From contig JAWXCG010000180.1 in the NCBI GenBank assembly GCA_034440555.1, positions 1-13,962 on the forward strand: a DNA stretch of 13,962 nt, written 5' to 3'. Below the pieces are notes generated by a model. The model did not search any database and was not told the origin of the DNA. It saw only the letters and a program-made list of their open reading frames with translations. Shown here piece by piece: positions 1 through 8,143 of the stretch. The DNA comes from 0-14-3-00-62-12 sp034440555. Lineage in GTDB: Bacteria; Pseudomonadota; Gammaproteobacteria; Xanthomonadales; Ahniellaceae. Position 1 is the stretch's first letter; each line of letters begins with the position of its first letter. A program made the translations under genes and the position numbers.

Positions 1-3000
1 CTCGTGGCGCGCCACGAGATGCTGCGGGCTCGATTTCGCTGTTTGGACGGGCGGGAGCCAGAGCAAAGTATTGCGGCTGCAGATCATGTGCCGCTGGCAT
101 GGGTGGACGTCCCCGATATCGATGACGTAGCACTGCGCAGACAGGTTTCGCACGATGCGATTCAGCCGTTCGACTTGACCAGGGCGTCATGTATCCGAGC
201 CAGTTTGTACCAACGCAGCGAGCGCGAGTCGGTGTTCTTGCTGGTGCTCGATCATCTGGTCTGCGATGGCTGGTCGTACTGGCGACTGCTTGAGGAGTTC
301 GGCGCGTTGATGTCCGCCGTTGATCCCGGAGCAAGCGACTCGGCTGGCGGAGTGGCTGATTACGCCGGCTATGTCGAATGGCAACGCACCTGGCTACAAA
401 GCGCGAATGCCGACAAGCAATTTGCCTACTGGGAAAAAACCCTCGGGCACGAAGCGCCGGTGCTGCGTCTGCCCGCGGATCGTCCGCGCCCCAAGGTTTG
501 CAGTGGTGTCCAGGGCGTGGTCACGCTCAATCTGACTGCGGTTCGCACGCAGCAGCTCAATGAGCTCGCTGCACGACACGCTTGCACTGTGTTCACGACA
601 TTGCTGGGCGCCTATCAGATACTTCTGCAACGTTTTTCGGGACAATCCGAAATCATCGTTGGGACCCCGGTGCCGGGACGCAGCCAAGCGGACTGGGATG
701 ATGTAGTCGGCGATTTCGTCAACATGCTCGCGCTGCGCAGCGATTTCCAGGGCGATCCGAGCGTAGCCGATTTATTGCGCAGTGTGAGAAACGCTGCGCT
801 CAAGGGAATGTCCAACCAGGACTATCCATTTGCATCGCTGGTCGATCGTTTGCGTGCTTCGCACAGCGCAGACGAGCATCCGTTTTTTCAAACTGTCTTC
901 ATTTTTCAGAACGCCAGACGCAGCGGCGCGTTGAGCGAACTCTGGAACACCACCAACGGAGACCAGACGGTTGCCCGATGGGGTTCGATTGAGTTAGCGG
1001 GATTCGCGCTGCCACAGCGTGTCGGCAGTGACCGGATCTGTCTGGCGTTGCAGGTCATTGAGCTGCGCGAACATCTGCGTTTTGACTTCAGTTACGACGC
1101 CGACATGTTCGATGCCGCGACCGTTGAGCGCCTGGCCGATAGTTTCAAGACCTTGCTTGACGGCATGATCAACAATGCGACACAGCGCGTGAGCACGCTG
1201 CCGTTGTTGTCAGCCGGTGAACGTGAGCGTGTACTGCAGACGTACAACGCCACTGCGTCGGAGTACCCGAGCGCACGACTGGTCCATGAGTGGTTCGAGC
1301 TGCAGGCGAAACAGCGGCCGCAGGCGATCGCACTGGTCTGCGCTGGCTGCTCGCTGACCTATGCGGAACTCAATGCCGGCGCGAATCATGTCGCTCACCG
1401 CTTGATCGCGTTGGGAGTGAAGCCTGACGATCGTGTGGCGATCTGCATGCAACGCGGACCTGCGATGGTGGCGGGTCTGCTTGGAATCCTCAAGGCAGGC
1501 GGCGCTTATGTGCCGCTGGATCCAACCTATCCATCCGAGCGGCTGGCCTACATGCGTGTCGACTGCGCGCCAACTGCGCTGCTGACGCAGGAGTCGCTGT
1601 GTTCGCTCGTCGACCATGCTGCGCTGCCGGTACTGATGCTTGACGATGGCGTGTTCTCTGCGCCGGCCACAGCCAATCCCGATTATCGGGCGCTGGGGCT
1701 TGGTTCGCGGCATCTGGCGTACGTGATCTACACCTCTGGTTCGACCGGACTACCCAAGGGCGTAGCCATCGAGCACGCGAACACCAACAACTTCATCGCC
1801 TGGGCGCTGGCGAACTTCAGCACCGAACAACTCGCCAACACGTTGTTTTCGACCTCGATCAATTTTGACCTTGCGGTCTACGAACTGTTCGTACCGCTCG
1901 CCGCCGGCACCTGCATTACCTTGGTCAAGGACGTGTTGGCGGTGGACGCCATCTGCGATGCAGTTTCATTGATCAATACCGTCCCTTCCGGCATCAATGC
2001 GCTGCTCGGGATCGACGGAATCCCGGTGTCCACGCACACTATCAACCTGGCCGGTGAGCCGCTCAAGCGCGCCCTGGTCGAACGAATTTTCGCCACGACC
2101 GACGTGCAGACAGTGGCCAACCTGTACGGCCCCAGTGAGACCACGACCTACTCGACATGGGTGCGCATGGATCGGGCGCAGTCGTTTCTGCCGCACATCG
2201 GCCGGCCAGTGGCGAACACCCAGGTTTACATCGTCGATGGGCACGTGCAGCCAGTGCCGACCGGGGTGGTGGGCGAGCTCTACATCGGTGGTGCTGGCGT
2301 TGCGCGTGGCTATCTGAACCGACCGGAGCTGACCGCCGAACGGTTCATGGCTGATCCGTTCGCCGACGATCCGGAAGCACGCATGTATCGGACTGGCGAT
2401 CTGGGTCGCTGGTTGGCCGACGGCAATATCCAGTACCTCGGACGCAACGATTTCCAGGTGAAAATTCGCGGCTTCCGCATCGAGTTGGGCGAGATCGAGG
2501 CCAAGCTCGCAGCCTGCATCGGCGTGAACGAGGCGGTGGTGGTTGCGCGCGAGGACCGGCCAGGCGACAACCGCCTGGTGGCCTATGTGGTAGCGCGGGA
2601 GGGAGCACAAGTGTCGGTTGCGGCTCTGCGCGATTCGCTATCGCGCGAACTCGCCGAGTTCATGATGCCGTCCGCATTTGTGGTGCTGTCTGCATTGCCG
2701 CTGACACCCAATGGCAAGCTCGACCGCAAGGCCTTGCCCGCGCCGGACCAAGCCGCGGTATTGAACCGAGAATACGAAGCCCCGCAGAGTGACATCGAGC
2801 GCGCGATTGCCGACATCTGGCAAGCGCTGTTGGGGTTGCCGCGTGTCGGCAGGCACGATCACTTCTTCGAGTTGGGCGGACATTCGCTGCTGGCACTGCA
2901 AGTGGTTTCGCGCATCCGTCTTACCCTGGGGGTGGAGTTGGCACTGCGCGATCTGTTCGATCGACCGACCCTGGCCGCTTTGGCCGAAAAAATTTCGTTG

Positions 3001-6000
3001 GTATCTGATTTCGCAGCGCCGCCGATCGCGTTGATCGATCGCAGTCGACCGCTGCCCTTGTCGTTTGCACAGCAGCGGCTATGGTTTCTCGATCAGCTCG
3101 ATCCAGCTGCGGGCGCTGCATATCACATGTCCGCCGCACTTCAATTGCGCGGTGTGCTGCAGCGCGAGGCGCTGCAAGCCGCACTCGATCGGATCGTGGC
3201 GCGCCACGAAAGCCTGCGAACCACTTTTGTGAATATCGACGGCGAACCAACCCAGTTGATTGGTTCGGCATCGACCGGCTTCAAGCTGATCCAGCAGGAT
3301 CTGCGCCATCTCGATCGCGACCGGCAAGCTGCGAATGTGGCCGAACTGAGCGCGATCGAGGCCTGCGCTCTATTTGACCTGGCCACCGGCCCGCTGATTC
3401 GCGGCCGATTGCTGCGGCTTGCCGAGGACGAACATGTTCTGCTGGTGACCCAGCATCACATCATCTCTGATGGTTGGTCGATTGGTGTGCTGGTGAAAGA
3501 AGTCGGCACGCTATACGCAGCTTTCAGCGAAGGGCGATCCGATCCGCTCCCGGCGCTTGCGGTGCAGTACGCCGACTACGCAGCATGGCAACGCCAACGC
3601 GGCGTACCGCAGCAGCAACTGGATTTCTGGCGTGCTCATCTATCTGGCGCGCCGGCCTTGCTGGAGCTGCCGACCGATCGACCGCGACCGGCGCTGCAAA
3701 GCTACGCCGGGGGCACGGCACCGTTTCGGCTCTCGGCTGACTTGAGCGCAGGGCTCAACGCGTTGTCGCGAGGCCATGGAACAACGCTGTTTATGACGCT
3801 GCTGGCTGGCTGGTCGATACTGATGTCACGCCTGAGTGGCCAGCGCGATCTGGTCATCGGCAGTCCCGTCGCGAATCGCCAGCGCTCGGAAATCGAGCCA
3901 CTGATCGGATTCTTCGTCAACACGCTGGCGTTGCGTGTAGCGCTGGATTCCGATCCGCGCGTTGCTGAACTTCTTGCCCAGATCAAAAACACGACACTGG
4001 ATGCATACAGCCATCAGGACCTGCCGTTCGAGCAAGTGGTCGAGCTCGTGCAGCCTGCGCGCAGTCTCAGCCATAGCCCCTTGTTCCAGGTGATGCTCGC
4101 TCTGAACAATACTCCGCTCAGTGGCGACGGTCTGCAGCTATCTGGATTGACTTTGGCCGCGTTGCCACAGCCGCGTACCACGACGCAGTTTGATTTGTCG
4201 CTGTCGCTGTTCGAAGTCGGCGGTGTGATCAGCGGCGAGTTTGAGTATGCCAGCGATCTGTTCGATGCGGCGACCATCCAACGCTGGATCGGCTACCTCC
4301 AGACGGTGCTAGCAGGCATGGTGGCTGATGCGAACCAGCGCGTCAGCGCGCTCGCCCTGTTGACTGCTGACGATCGCCGGGAGGTGGTGGAGACGTTCAA
4401 CGCCACTGCTGTTGATTATCCGGCCGAGCAAACTATGCAGGCGTTGTTCGAGGCCCAGGTCGAGCGCGATCCTGACGCGATCGCAGTTGTCTACGAGCAA
4501 GAATCACTGAGCTATGCACAGGTGAACCGCCACGCCAACCAGCTCGCGCATCGTTTGCTGGAGCTCGGCGTAAAGCCCGACGATCGTGTCGCGATCTGCA
4601 TGGCGCGCAGTGTCGACCTGATCGTCGCCGTACTGGGCGTCCTCAAGTCGGGTGCCGGCTATGTGCCGTTGGACGCGGGTCATCCGGCCGAGCGTCTGGC
4701 TTATCTGCTGGCCGACAGCGCGCCAATGGCCTTGCTCACCCAGGACCTCTTGCGCGAAACCGAATGGGTGGCCGCTGCGGAACGCGAAGGTCTGCGCGTA
4801 CTGACAATGGCAGGCGATGCGAGATATCCCGAGCACAACCCGGTCGTGCCGGGTGTGACCTCACGACACCTTGCGTATTTGATCTACACCTCCGGCTCGA
4901 CTGGACAGCCCAAGGGTGTGATGGTCGAGCACCGCAGCGTGGTGAATCTGTGGCAGGCATTCGAACGCGATGTGTTTGCGCAACACGGACTCGGCACGCG
5001 CATTGGTCTGGATGCGGAGTTGTCGTTTGACGCGTCCGTGCAGTCGCTGGTGCAGATGCTTTCCGGCCGTTGTCTGGTTATCGTGCCCGCTGCAATACGC
5101 GCCGACGGCGCAGCATTGTTGGCATTCATCGAGCGCAACCGGATCGAGATCTACGATTGCACGCCCGCGCAGTTTGAATTGCTGATCGGTCAGCGCGTAC
5201 TTGATCCTGACAAATCCTGGCCGCGCACGATTCTGATCGGCGGCGAAGCGCTGCCGACGCGCATGTGGCAGGCAGCGGCCGCGTCGAGGTTACGCTGCTT
5301 CAATGTCTACGGTCCAACCGAATGCACCGTCGACGCAAGCTTCGCACTGATCACGCCCGGCTCGTATCCACACATCGGACGGCCGCTGGCCAATAGCCGC
5401 ATCTATGTGCTAGGCCACGACGCGCAACCGCTACCCATCGGCGTGCTCGGTGAGATCCATATCGGCGGTGCCTGCCTGGCGCGCGGCTATTTCAATCGCC
5501 CGGAACTGACCGCCGAACGTTTTGTCGCCGATCCATTTGTGCGCGAGCCGGATGCGCGAATGTACAAGACGGGAGATCTCGGACGCTGGTTGCCAGACGG
5601 CAATATCCAATTCCAGGGCCGCAACGACCACCAGGTGAAGATTCGCGGCTTTCGCATCGAGCTCGGCGAGATCCAGACCAAGCTATCGGCGTGTGCAGGC
5701 GTGCGCGAAGCGGTGGTGATCGCACGCGTAGACCGTGACGGCGACAAGCGTCTGGTGGCTTATGTGGTGGCGCAGCACGGGTTTGAATTGGAGGTCGCCG
5801 AGCTGCGCGCGTCGCTGTCGCGCACGCTGGCCGACTACATGATTCCGGGCACGTTCGTGACGTTGAGTGCGTTGCCATTGACCTCGAATGGAAAGCTCGA
5901 CCGCGAAGCGCTTCCGGCGCCGGACCAGTCTTCGGTGCTGGGTCGCGAGTACGCAGCGCCGCTGGGAGAAATCGAGCGCGCCGTCGCTGAGATATGGGAG

Positions 6001-6237
6001 GTCCTGCTCGGCGTGGCACGCGTTGGCCGGCACGACCACTTCTTCGAAATGGGCGGCAACTCGTTGGTGATCACTCGACTCAGTTTTGCGATGCAGGAAA
6101 AGTTCGGCGTAAGCGTGAGCGTCGCTGAGCTGTACCGACGCCAAATCCTCACGGAAATGGCGGAACACGTAGCGCAGCAGGTGCATCGACAGCAGCAAGG
6201 TGCGCACAGCGACACGGCGGTGGTGCTCGAGATATGA
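1..6237 (+). CDS. Nonribosomal peptide synthetase, two modules (C-A-T-C-A-T), 5'-truncated
   Basis: Modular enzyme that activates amino acids as adenylates, loads them on phosphopantetheine carriers and joins them. The frame is open at base 1, inside a C domain (the first visible motif is ARHEMLRARF), so the true start lies upstream. Domains in order: C1 1-1210, with the active-site motif changed to DHLVCDG at 250-270 (second His kept); A1 about 1280-2730, with TSGSTGLPKG and the PNGK lysine at 2716; T1 with LGGHSL, phosphopantetheine serine at 2884; C2 about 3050-4370, LCL-like, intact HHIISDG at 3454-3474; A2 about 4435-5910, lysine at 5893; T2 with MGGNSL, serine at 6061. Codes read against GrsA are DLYNNALTYK for A1 (one position from an Ala signature I recall) and DAQDLGVVDK for A2 (Gln). 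There is no thioesterase. The tail ends DTAVVLEI, a possible docking peptide for the NRPS that begins at 7982. Function is certain; the Gln call is strong and the Ala call tentative. Confidence 0.97.
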   Translation, partial: LVARHEMLRARFRCLDGREPEQSIAAADHVPLAWVDVPDIDDVALRRQVSHDAIQPFDLTRASCIRASLYQRSERESVFLLVLDHLVCDGWSYWRLLEEFGALMSAVDPGASDSAGGVADYAGYVEWQRTWLQSANADKQFAYWEKTLGHEAPVLRLPADRPRPKVCSGVQGVVTLNLTAVRTQQLNELAARHACTVFTTLLGAYQILLQRFSGQSEIIVGTPVPGRSQADWDDVVGDFVNMLALRSDFQGDPSVADLLRSVRNAALKGMSNQDYPFASLVDRLRASHSADEHPFFQTVFIFQNARRSGALSELWNTTNGDQTVARWGSIELAGFALPQRVGSDRICLALQVIELREHLRFDFSYDADMFDAATVERLADSFKTLLDGMINNATQRVSTLPLLSAGERERVLQTYNATASEYPSARLVHEWFELQAKQRPQAIALVCAGCSLTYAELNAGANHVAHRLIALGVKPDDRVAICMQRGPAMVAGLLGILKAGGAYVPLDPTYPSERLAYMRVDCAPTALLTQESLCSLVDHAALPVLMLDDGVFSAPATANPDYRALGLGSRHLAYVIYTSGSTGLPKGVAIEHANTNNFIAWALANFSTEQLANTLFSTSINFDLAVYELFVPLAAGTCITLVKDVLAVDAICDAVSLINTVPSGINALLGIDGIPVSTHTINLAGEPLKRALVERIFATTDVQTVANLYGPSETTTYSTWVRMDRAQSFLPHIGRPVANTQVYIVDGHVQPVPTGVVGELYIGGAGVARGYLNRPELTAERFMADPFADDPEARMYRTGDLGRWLADGNIQYLGRNDFQVKIRGFRIELGEIEAKLAACIGVNEAVVVAREDRPGDNRLVAYVVAREGAQVSVAALRDSLSRELAEFMMPSAFVVLSALPLTPNGKLDRKALPAPDQAAVLNREYEAPQSDIERAIADIWQALLGLPRVGRHDHFFELGGHSLLALQVVSRIRLTLGVELALRDLFDRPTLAALAEKISLVSDFAAPPIALIDRSRPLPLSFAQQRLWFLDQLDPAAGAAYHMSAALQLRGVLQREALQAALDRIVARHESLRTTFVNIDGEPTQLIGSASTGFKLIQQDLRHLDRDRQAANVAELSAIEACALFDLATGPLIRGRLLRLAEDEHVLLVTQHHIISDGWSIGVLVKEVGTLYAAFSEGRSDPLPALAVQYADYAAWQRQRGVPQQQLDFWRAHLSGAPALLELPTDRPRPALQSYAGGTAPFRLSADLSAGLNALSRGHGTTLFMTLLAGWSILMSRLSGQRDLVIGSPVANRQRSEIEPLIGFFVNTLALRVALDSDPRVAELLAQIKNTTLDAYSHQDLPFEQVVELVQPARSLSHSPLFQVMLALNNTPLSGDGLQLSGLTLAALPQPRTTTQFDLSLSLFEVGGVISGEFEYASDLFDAATIQRWIGYLQTVLAGMVADANQRVSALALLTADDRREVVETFNATAVDYPAEQTMQALFEAQVERDPDAIAVVYEQESLSYAQVNRHANQLAHRLLELGVKPDDRVAICMARSVDLIVAVLGVLKSGAGYVPLDAGHPAERLAYLLADSAPMALLTQDLLRETEWVAAAEREGLRVLTMAGDARYPEHNPVVPGVTSRHLAYLIYTSGSTGQPKGVMVEHRSVVNLWQAFERDVFAQHGLGTRIGLDAELSFDASVQSLVQMLSGRCLVIVPAAIRADGAALLAFIERNRIEIYDCTPAQFELLIGQRVLDPDKSWPRTILIGGEALPTRMWQAAAASRLRCFNVYGPTECTVDASFALITPGSYPHIGRPLANSRIYVLGHDAQPLPIGVLGEIHIGGACLARGYFNRPELTAERFVADPFVREPDARMYKTGDLGRWLPDGNIQFQGRNDHQVKIRGFRIELGEIQTKLSACAGVREAVVIARVDRDGDKRLVAYVVAQHGFELEVAELRASLSRTLADYMIPGTFVTLSALPLTSNGKLDREALPAPDQSSVLGREYAAPLGEIERAVAEIWEVLLGVARVGRHDHFFEMGGNSLVITRLSFAMQEKFGVSVSVAELYRRQILTEMAEHVAQQVHRQQQGAHSDTAVVLEI

Positions 6238-6300
6238 CCCGGCCCCAATCCACTCACGCCAAACCCATCGCCTGACACCGAAAACTGGACTGACACGACT

Positions 6301-7896
6301 ATGCAACAGCAACAGTATTATCTGAAAGAAGACGTCTACTTCGAACCACTTATTCTCAAGTGGTACGCGTGGCCGTATTTGCTGCCGCCGGCGAGCGCAG
6401 CGATGAACATCTCCGGTCGCAGCCTGCGGCTGATGAAGTCTTTCGTCGCCAATCACCAGTTGCACCTGGCCGCCAGCAACGATCCCAAACTGTCCGGCGG
6501 CGACTTCGTCAATTGCGGCGAGGACCAGCTGGAAGCGGTGCGCAATCTGATCGTTGACATCGAGACCCAGCATCGCGATTACCTGGATTTTCGCAAGGCA
6601 GTAACCCGGCTCAATGAGCTGCTCGCGCAGGCCAAGGGCTTGTCGCTGGAGCCGCTGTATGCGCAGGTGCCCGAAGTGCTGCGCGGCTACGTCGAACTCG
6701 TGTACGACATGAATCACAGCGCGTCGTTCCGCCTGATCGAAGGGCTGCTGTACGGCAGTGATCTGTACAAGCCGACTGCGCAGAGCATCTCGCTGGGGTT
6801 GCTGGACAAGGTTAAGGCGCGCCCGTTTGTGCTGAGTTCACCGCGACTGCCCGACGCCAATCACCTGCACCTGGATGTGCCGTTCCTCGACCCCTTCCTC
6901 GATGAACTGTTTGCCTCGCGCAACCGGCCGATCGCGAAGGAAGTCATCGAGCAGATGTTCCGCAAGATTCCCACCGCGGGCGGCTTGAGCATCGACGAAC
7001 TATTCACCAGCGAGCCCCCAAAAATCACCCGGCAACCGTTGGACGGAAGTCTCAGGGTCAGCTATCTGGGTCACGCCGGGCTGCTGTTGGAGACTGCGCA
7101 CACCAGCATCCTGGTCGACCCCGTTATCGCGGTGCGCGACGACGCCACCGGCGACCGCATTGTGAGCTTCAGCGAGCTGCCGGAGCGCATCGATTACATC
7201 TGTCTGACGCACACGCACATGGATCATGTTTGTGTTGAGACTCTGCTGCAGTTGCGCCACAAGACCGGACAGGTGTTGGTTCCAAAGAACAGCGGTGGCA
7301 GCATTGTTGATCCTTCGATCAAGCTGATGCTCAAGCAGATCGGCTTCGACGTCCGCGAATTCGAAGACATGGAAGTGCTGCATTGTTTCGATGGTCGCAT
7401 CCGGGCAGTGCCGTTTCTGGGAGAGCATGCCGATCTGCACATTCGCTCAAAAACCGCCTGGTATTTCGAGTTCGGTGGCAAGAAGATTTTCTCCGGGGCC
7501 GATTCGTCCAGTCTGGACGAGGTCATGTACCAGCGCATCCACCGCATCATCGGCGACATCGACCTGTTGTTCATCGGCATGGAATGCGTTGGCGCGCCGA
7601 TGAGCTGGCTGTACGGCTCGCTGTTTACCAAACCCATCGCGCGCGAGATCAACGAGTCCCGTCGCTTCAATGGTTCGGATTGTGCGTCGGCGGCCAAGAT
7701 GGTCGAGATCTTCAATCCATCGCAGGTCTATGTCTACGCGCTCGGCATGGAGCCATGGTTCAAATACTTCATGGGCATGGACTACAGCGAAGACGCTCGG
7801 CAGATACAGGAATCCAGTCGTCTCCTGCAGATATGCGCTGACAAGCAAGTTCATGCCGAGCGGCTGTTCGCCAAGCACATCTGGAATTTCCAATAG
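6301..7896 (+). CDS. CmlA-type diiron beta-hydroxylase acting on carrier-bound amino acid
   Basis: Predicted cytosolic non-heme diiron monooxygenase that adds a beta-hydroxyl to an amino acid tethered to an NRPS carrier, as CmlA does in chloramphenicol and FrsH in FR900359 biosynthesis. The length, 531 residues, is almost that of CmlA (about 532). Residues 1-240 look like the CmlA_N domain: LKEDVYFEPLILKWYAWPYL at the start, then SAAMN, LSGGDF, VPEVLRGYVELVYDMN, EGLLYGSDLY and RPFVLSSPRLPD. Residues about 245-500 are a metallo-beta-lactamase fold with H304-x-H306-x-D308-H309, E375 in LGEHADL and D401 in SGADSS; these match the diiron ligands I recall for CmlA. The motifs GMECVGAPMSWLYG and YALGMEPW also look family-specific. 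No His lies between residues 415 and 517, so the last expected ligand is not placed. The ATG matches the family start, though its Shine-Dalgarno is weak. It lies 63 bases after one NRPS gene and 85 before the next. A hydrolase or resistance role is unlikely given the N-terminal domain. Confidence 0.93.
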   Translation: MQQQQYYLKEDVYFEPLILKWYAWPYLLPPASAAMNISGRSLRLMKSFVANHQLHLAASNDPKLSGGDFVNCGEDQLEAVRNLIVDIETQHRDYLDFRKAVTRLNELLAQAKGLSLEPLYAQVPEVLRGYVELVYDMNHSASFRLIEGLLYGSDLYKPTAQSISLGLLDKVKARPFVLSSPRLPDANHLHLDVPFLDPFLDELFASRNRPIAKEVIEQMFRKIPTAGGLSIDELFTSEPPKITRQPLDGSLRVSYLGHAGLLLETAHTSILVDPVIAVRDDATGDRIVSFSELPERIDYICLTHTHMDHVCVETLLQLRHKTGQVLVPKNSGGSIVDPSIKLMLKQIGFDVREFEDMEVLHCFDGRIRAVPFLGEHADLHIRSKTAWYFEFGGKKIFSGADSSSLDEVMYQRIHRIIGDIDLLFIGMECVGAPMSWLYGSLFTKPIAREINESRRFNGSDCASAAKMVEIFNPSQVYVYALGMEPWFKYFMGMDYSEDARQIQESSRLLQICADKQVHAERLFAKHIWNFQ

Positions 7897-7916
7897 CCGC
7901 TGCGCAGCGCCAGCGG
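7897..7916. repeat. Small GC-rich inverted repeat after the hydroxylase stop codon
   Basis: Directly after the TAG stop, CCGCTG (7897-7902) pairs with CAGCGG (7911-7916) around an 8-base loop. An overlapping 12-base perfect palindrome, CGCTGCGCAGCG, occupies 7898-7909. RNA could form a small stable hairpin here. No T-run follows, so it does not look like a complete intrinsic terminator. It could slow transcription, stabilise the upstream message, or be chance in GC-rich DNA. Confidence 0.3.
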
Positions 7917-7971
7917 TAATTCATACGCATTGAGAGGTCGTCCAGAACGGCGGCTCCCAGGCAAGCTTAGA

Positions 7972-7976
7972 AAGGA
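7972..7976 (+). promoter_or_regulatory. Shine-Dalgarno site of the downstream NRPS gene
   Basis: AAGGA stands five bases before the ATG at 7982 and fixes the start of the second NRPS. It is clearly better than the site before the hydroxylase gene, so the second NRPS can be initiated independently on a shared transcript. The encoded N-terminus begins immediately with a TubC_N-like docking domain, which also supports this start. Confidence 0.75.
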
Positions 7977-7981
7977 ATTTT

Positions 7982-8143
7982 ATGTTTCTGTTTGAACTGG
8001 TTCAGTACATCGATCAACATGGCATCGACATCAAGGTCAGTGATGACAAGCTACGTATCGTTGCCGACCCGACACTGCTCACCGAGGCGGTGACCGAGTC
8101 GATAAGGGGATTCAAGCCTGAGCTGATTGCGTACTATCGGCGC
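7982..8143 (+). other. TubC_N-type N-terminal docking domain of the second NRPS
   Basis: Residues 1-54 run from MFLFELVQYIDQHGIDIKVS through DDKLRIVADP to FKPELIAYYRR. The pattern of an N-terminal helix, G-I-x-I-x-V, a D-D-K-L-R-I beta-hairpin and a closing F-K-P-E-L-I-A-Y helix is that of TubC_N (beta-hairpin) docking domains. In that family, the domain binds a short linear motif at the C-terminus of the preceding synthetase and so sets the order of modules. The most obvious partner here is the acidic-hydrophobic tail (DTAVVLEI) of the NRPS ending at 6237. Family assignment is by pattern recognition; the partner is inferred. Confidence 0.8.

Noticed and set aside
4..15. 12-base palindrome GTGGCGCGCCAC, repeated near 3196
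   Set aside because: It encodes the conserved VARH of the C-domain RHE motif in both places, so the repeat reflects shared coding sequence.
6238..6300. Terminator or promoter between the first NRPS and the hydroxylase
   Set aside because: The 63 bases show no stem-loop with T-run and no convincing -35/-10 pair.
5683..6717. Long antisense open frame (344 codons) overlapping the first NRPS and the hydroxylase
   Set aside because: It lies across two well-supported + strand genes, its translation has no recognisable domain, and long antisense frames are expected in GC-rich coding DNA.
6301..7896. Reading the metallo-beta-lactamase-fold protein as a beta-lactamase, MBL thioesterase or generic hydrolase
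   Set aside because: The 240-residue CmlA_N-like N-terminal domain, total length, and Glu375 at the position of a hydrolase metal-ligand His point to a diiron beta-hydroxylase.
7930..7981. Possible promoter before the second NRPS (TTGAGA at 7930-7935)
   Set aside because: No -10-like hexamer lies 16-18 bases downstream; the short gap fits an operon better.
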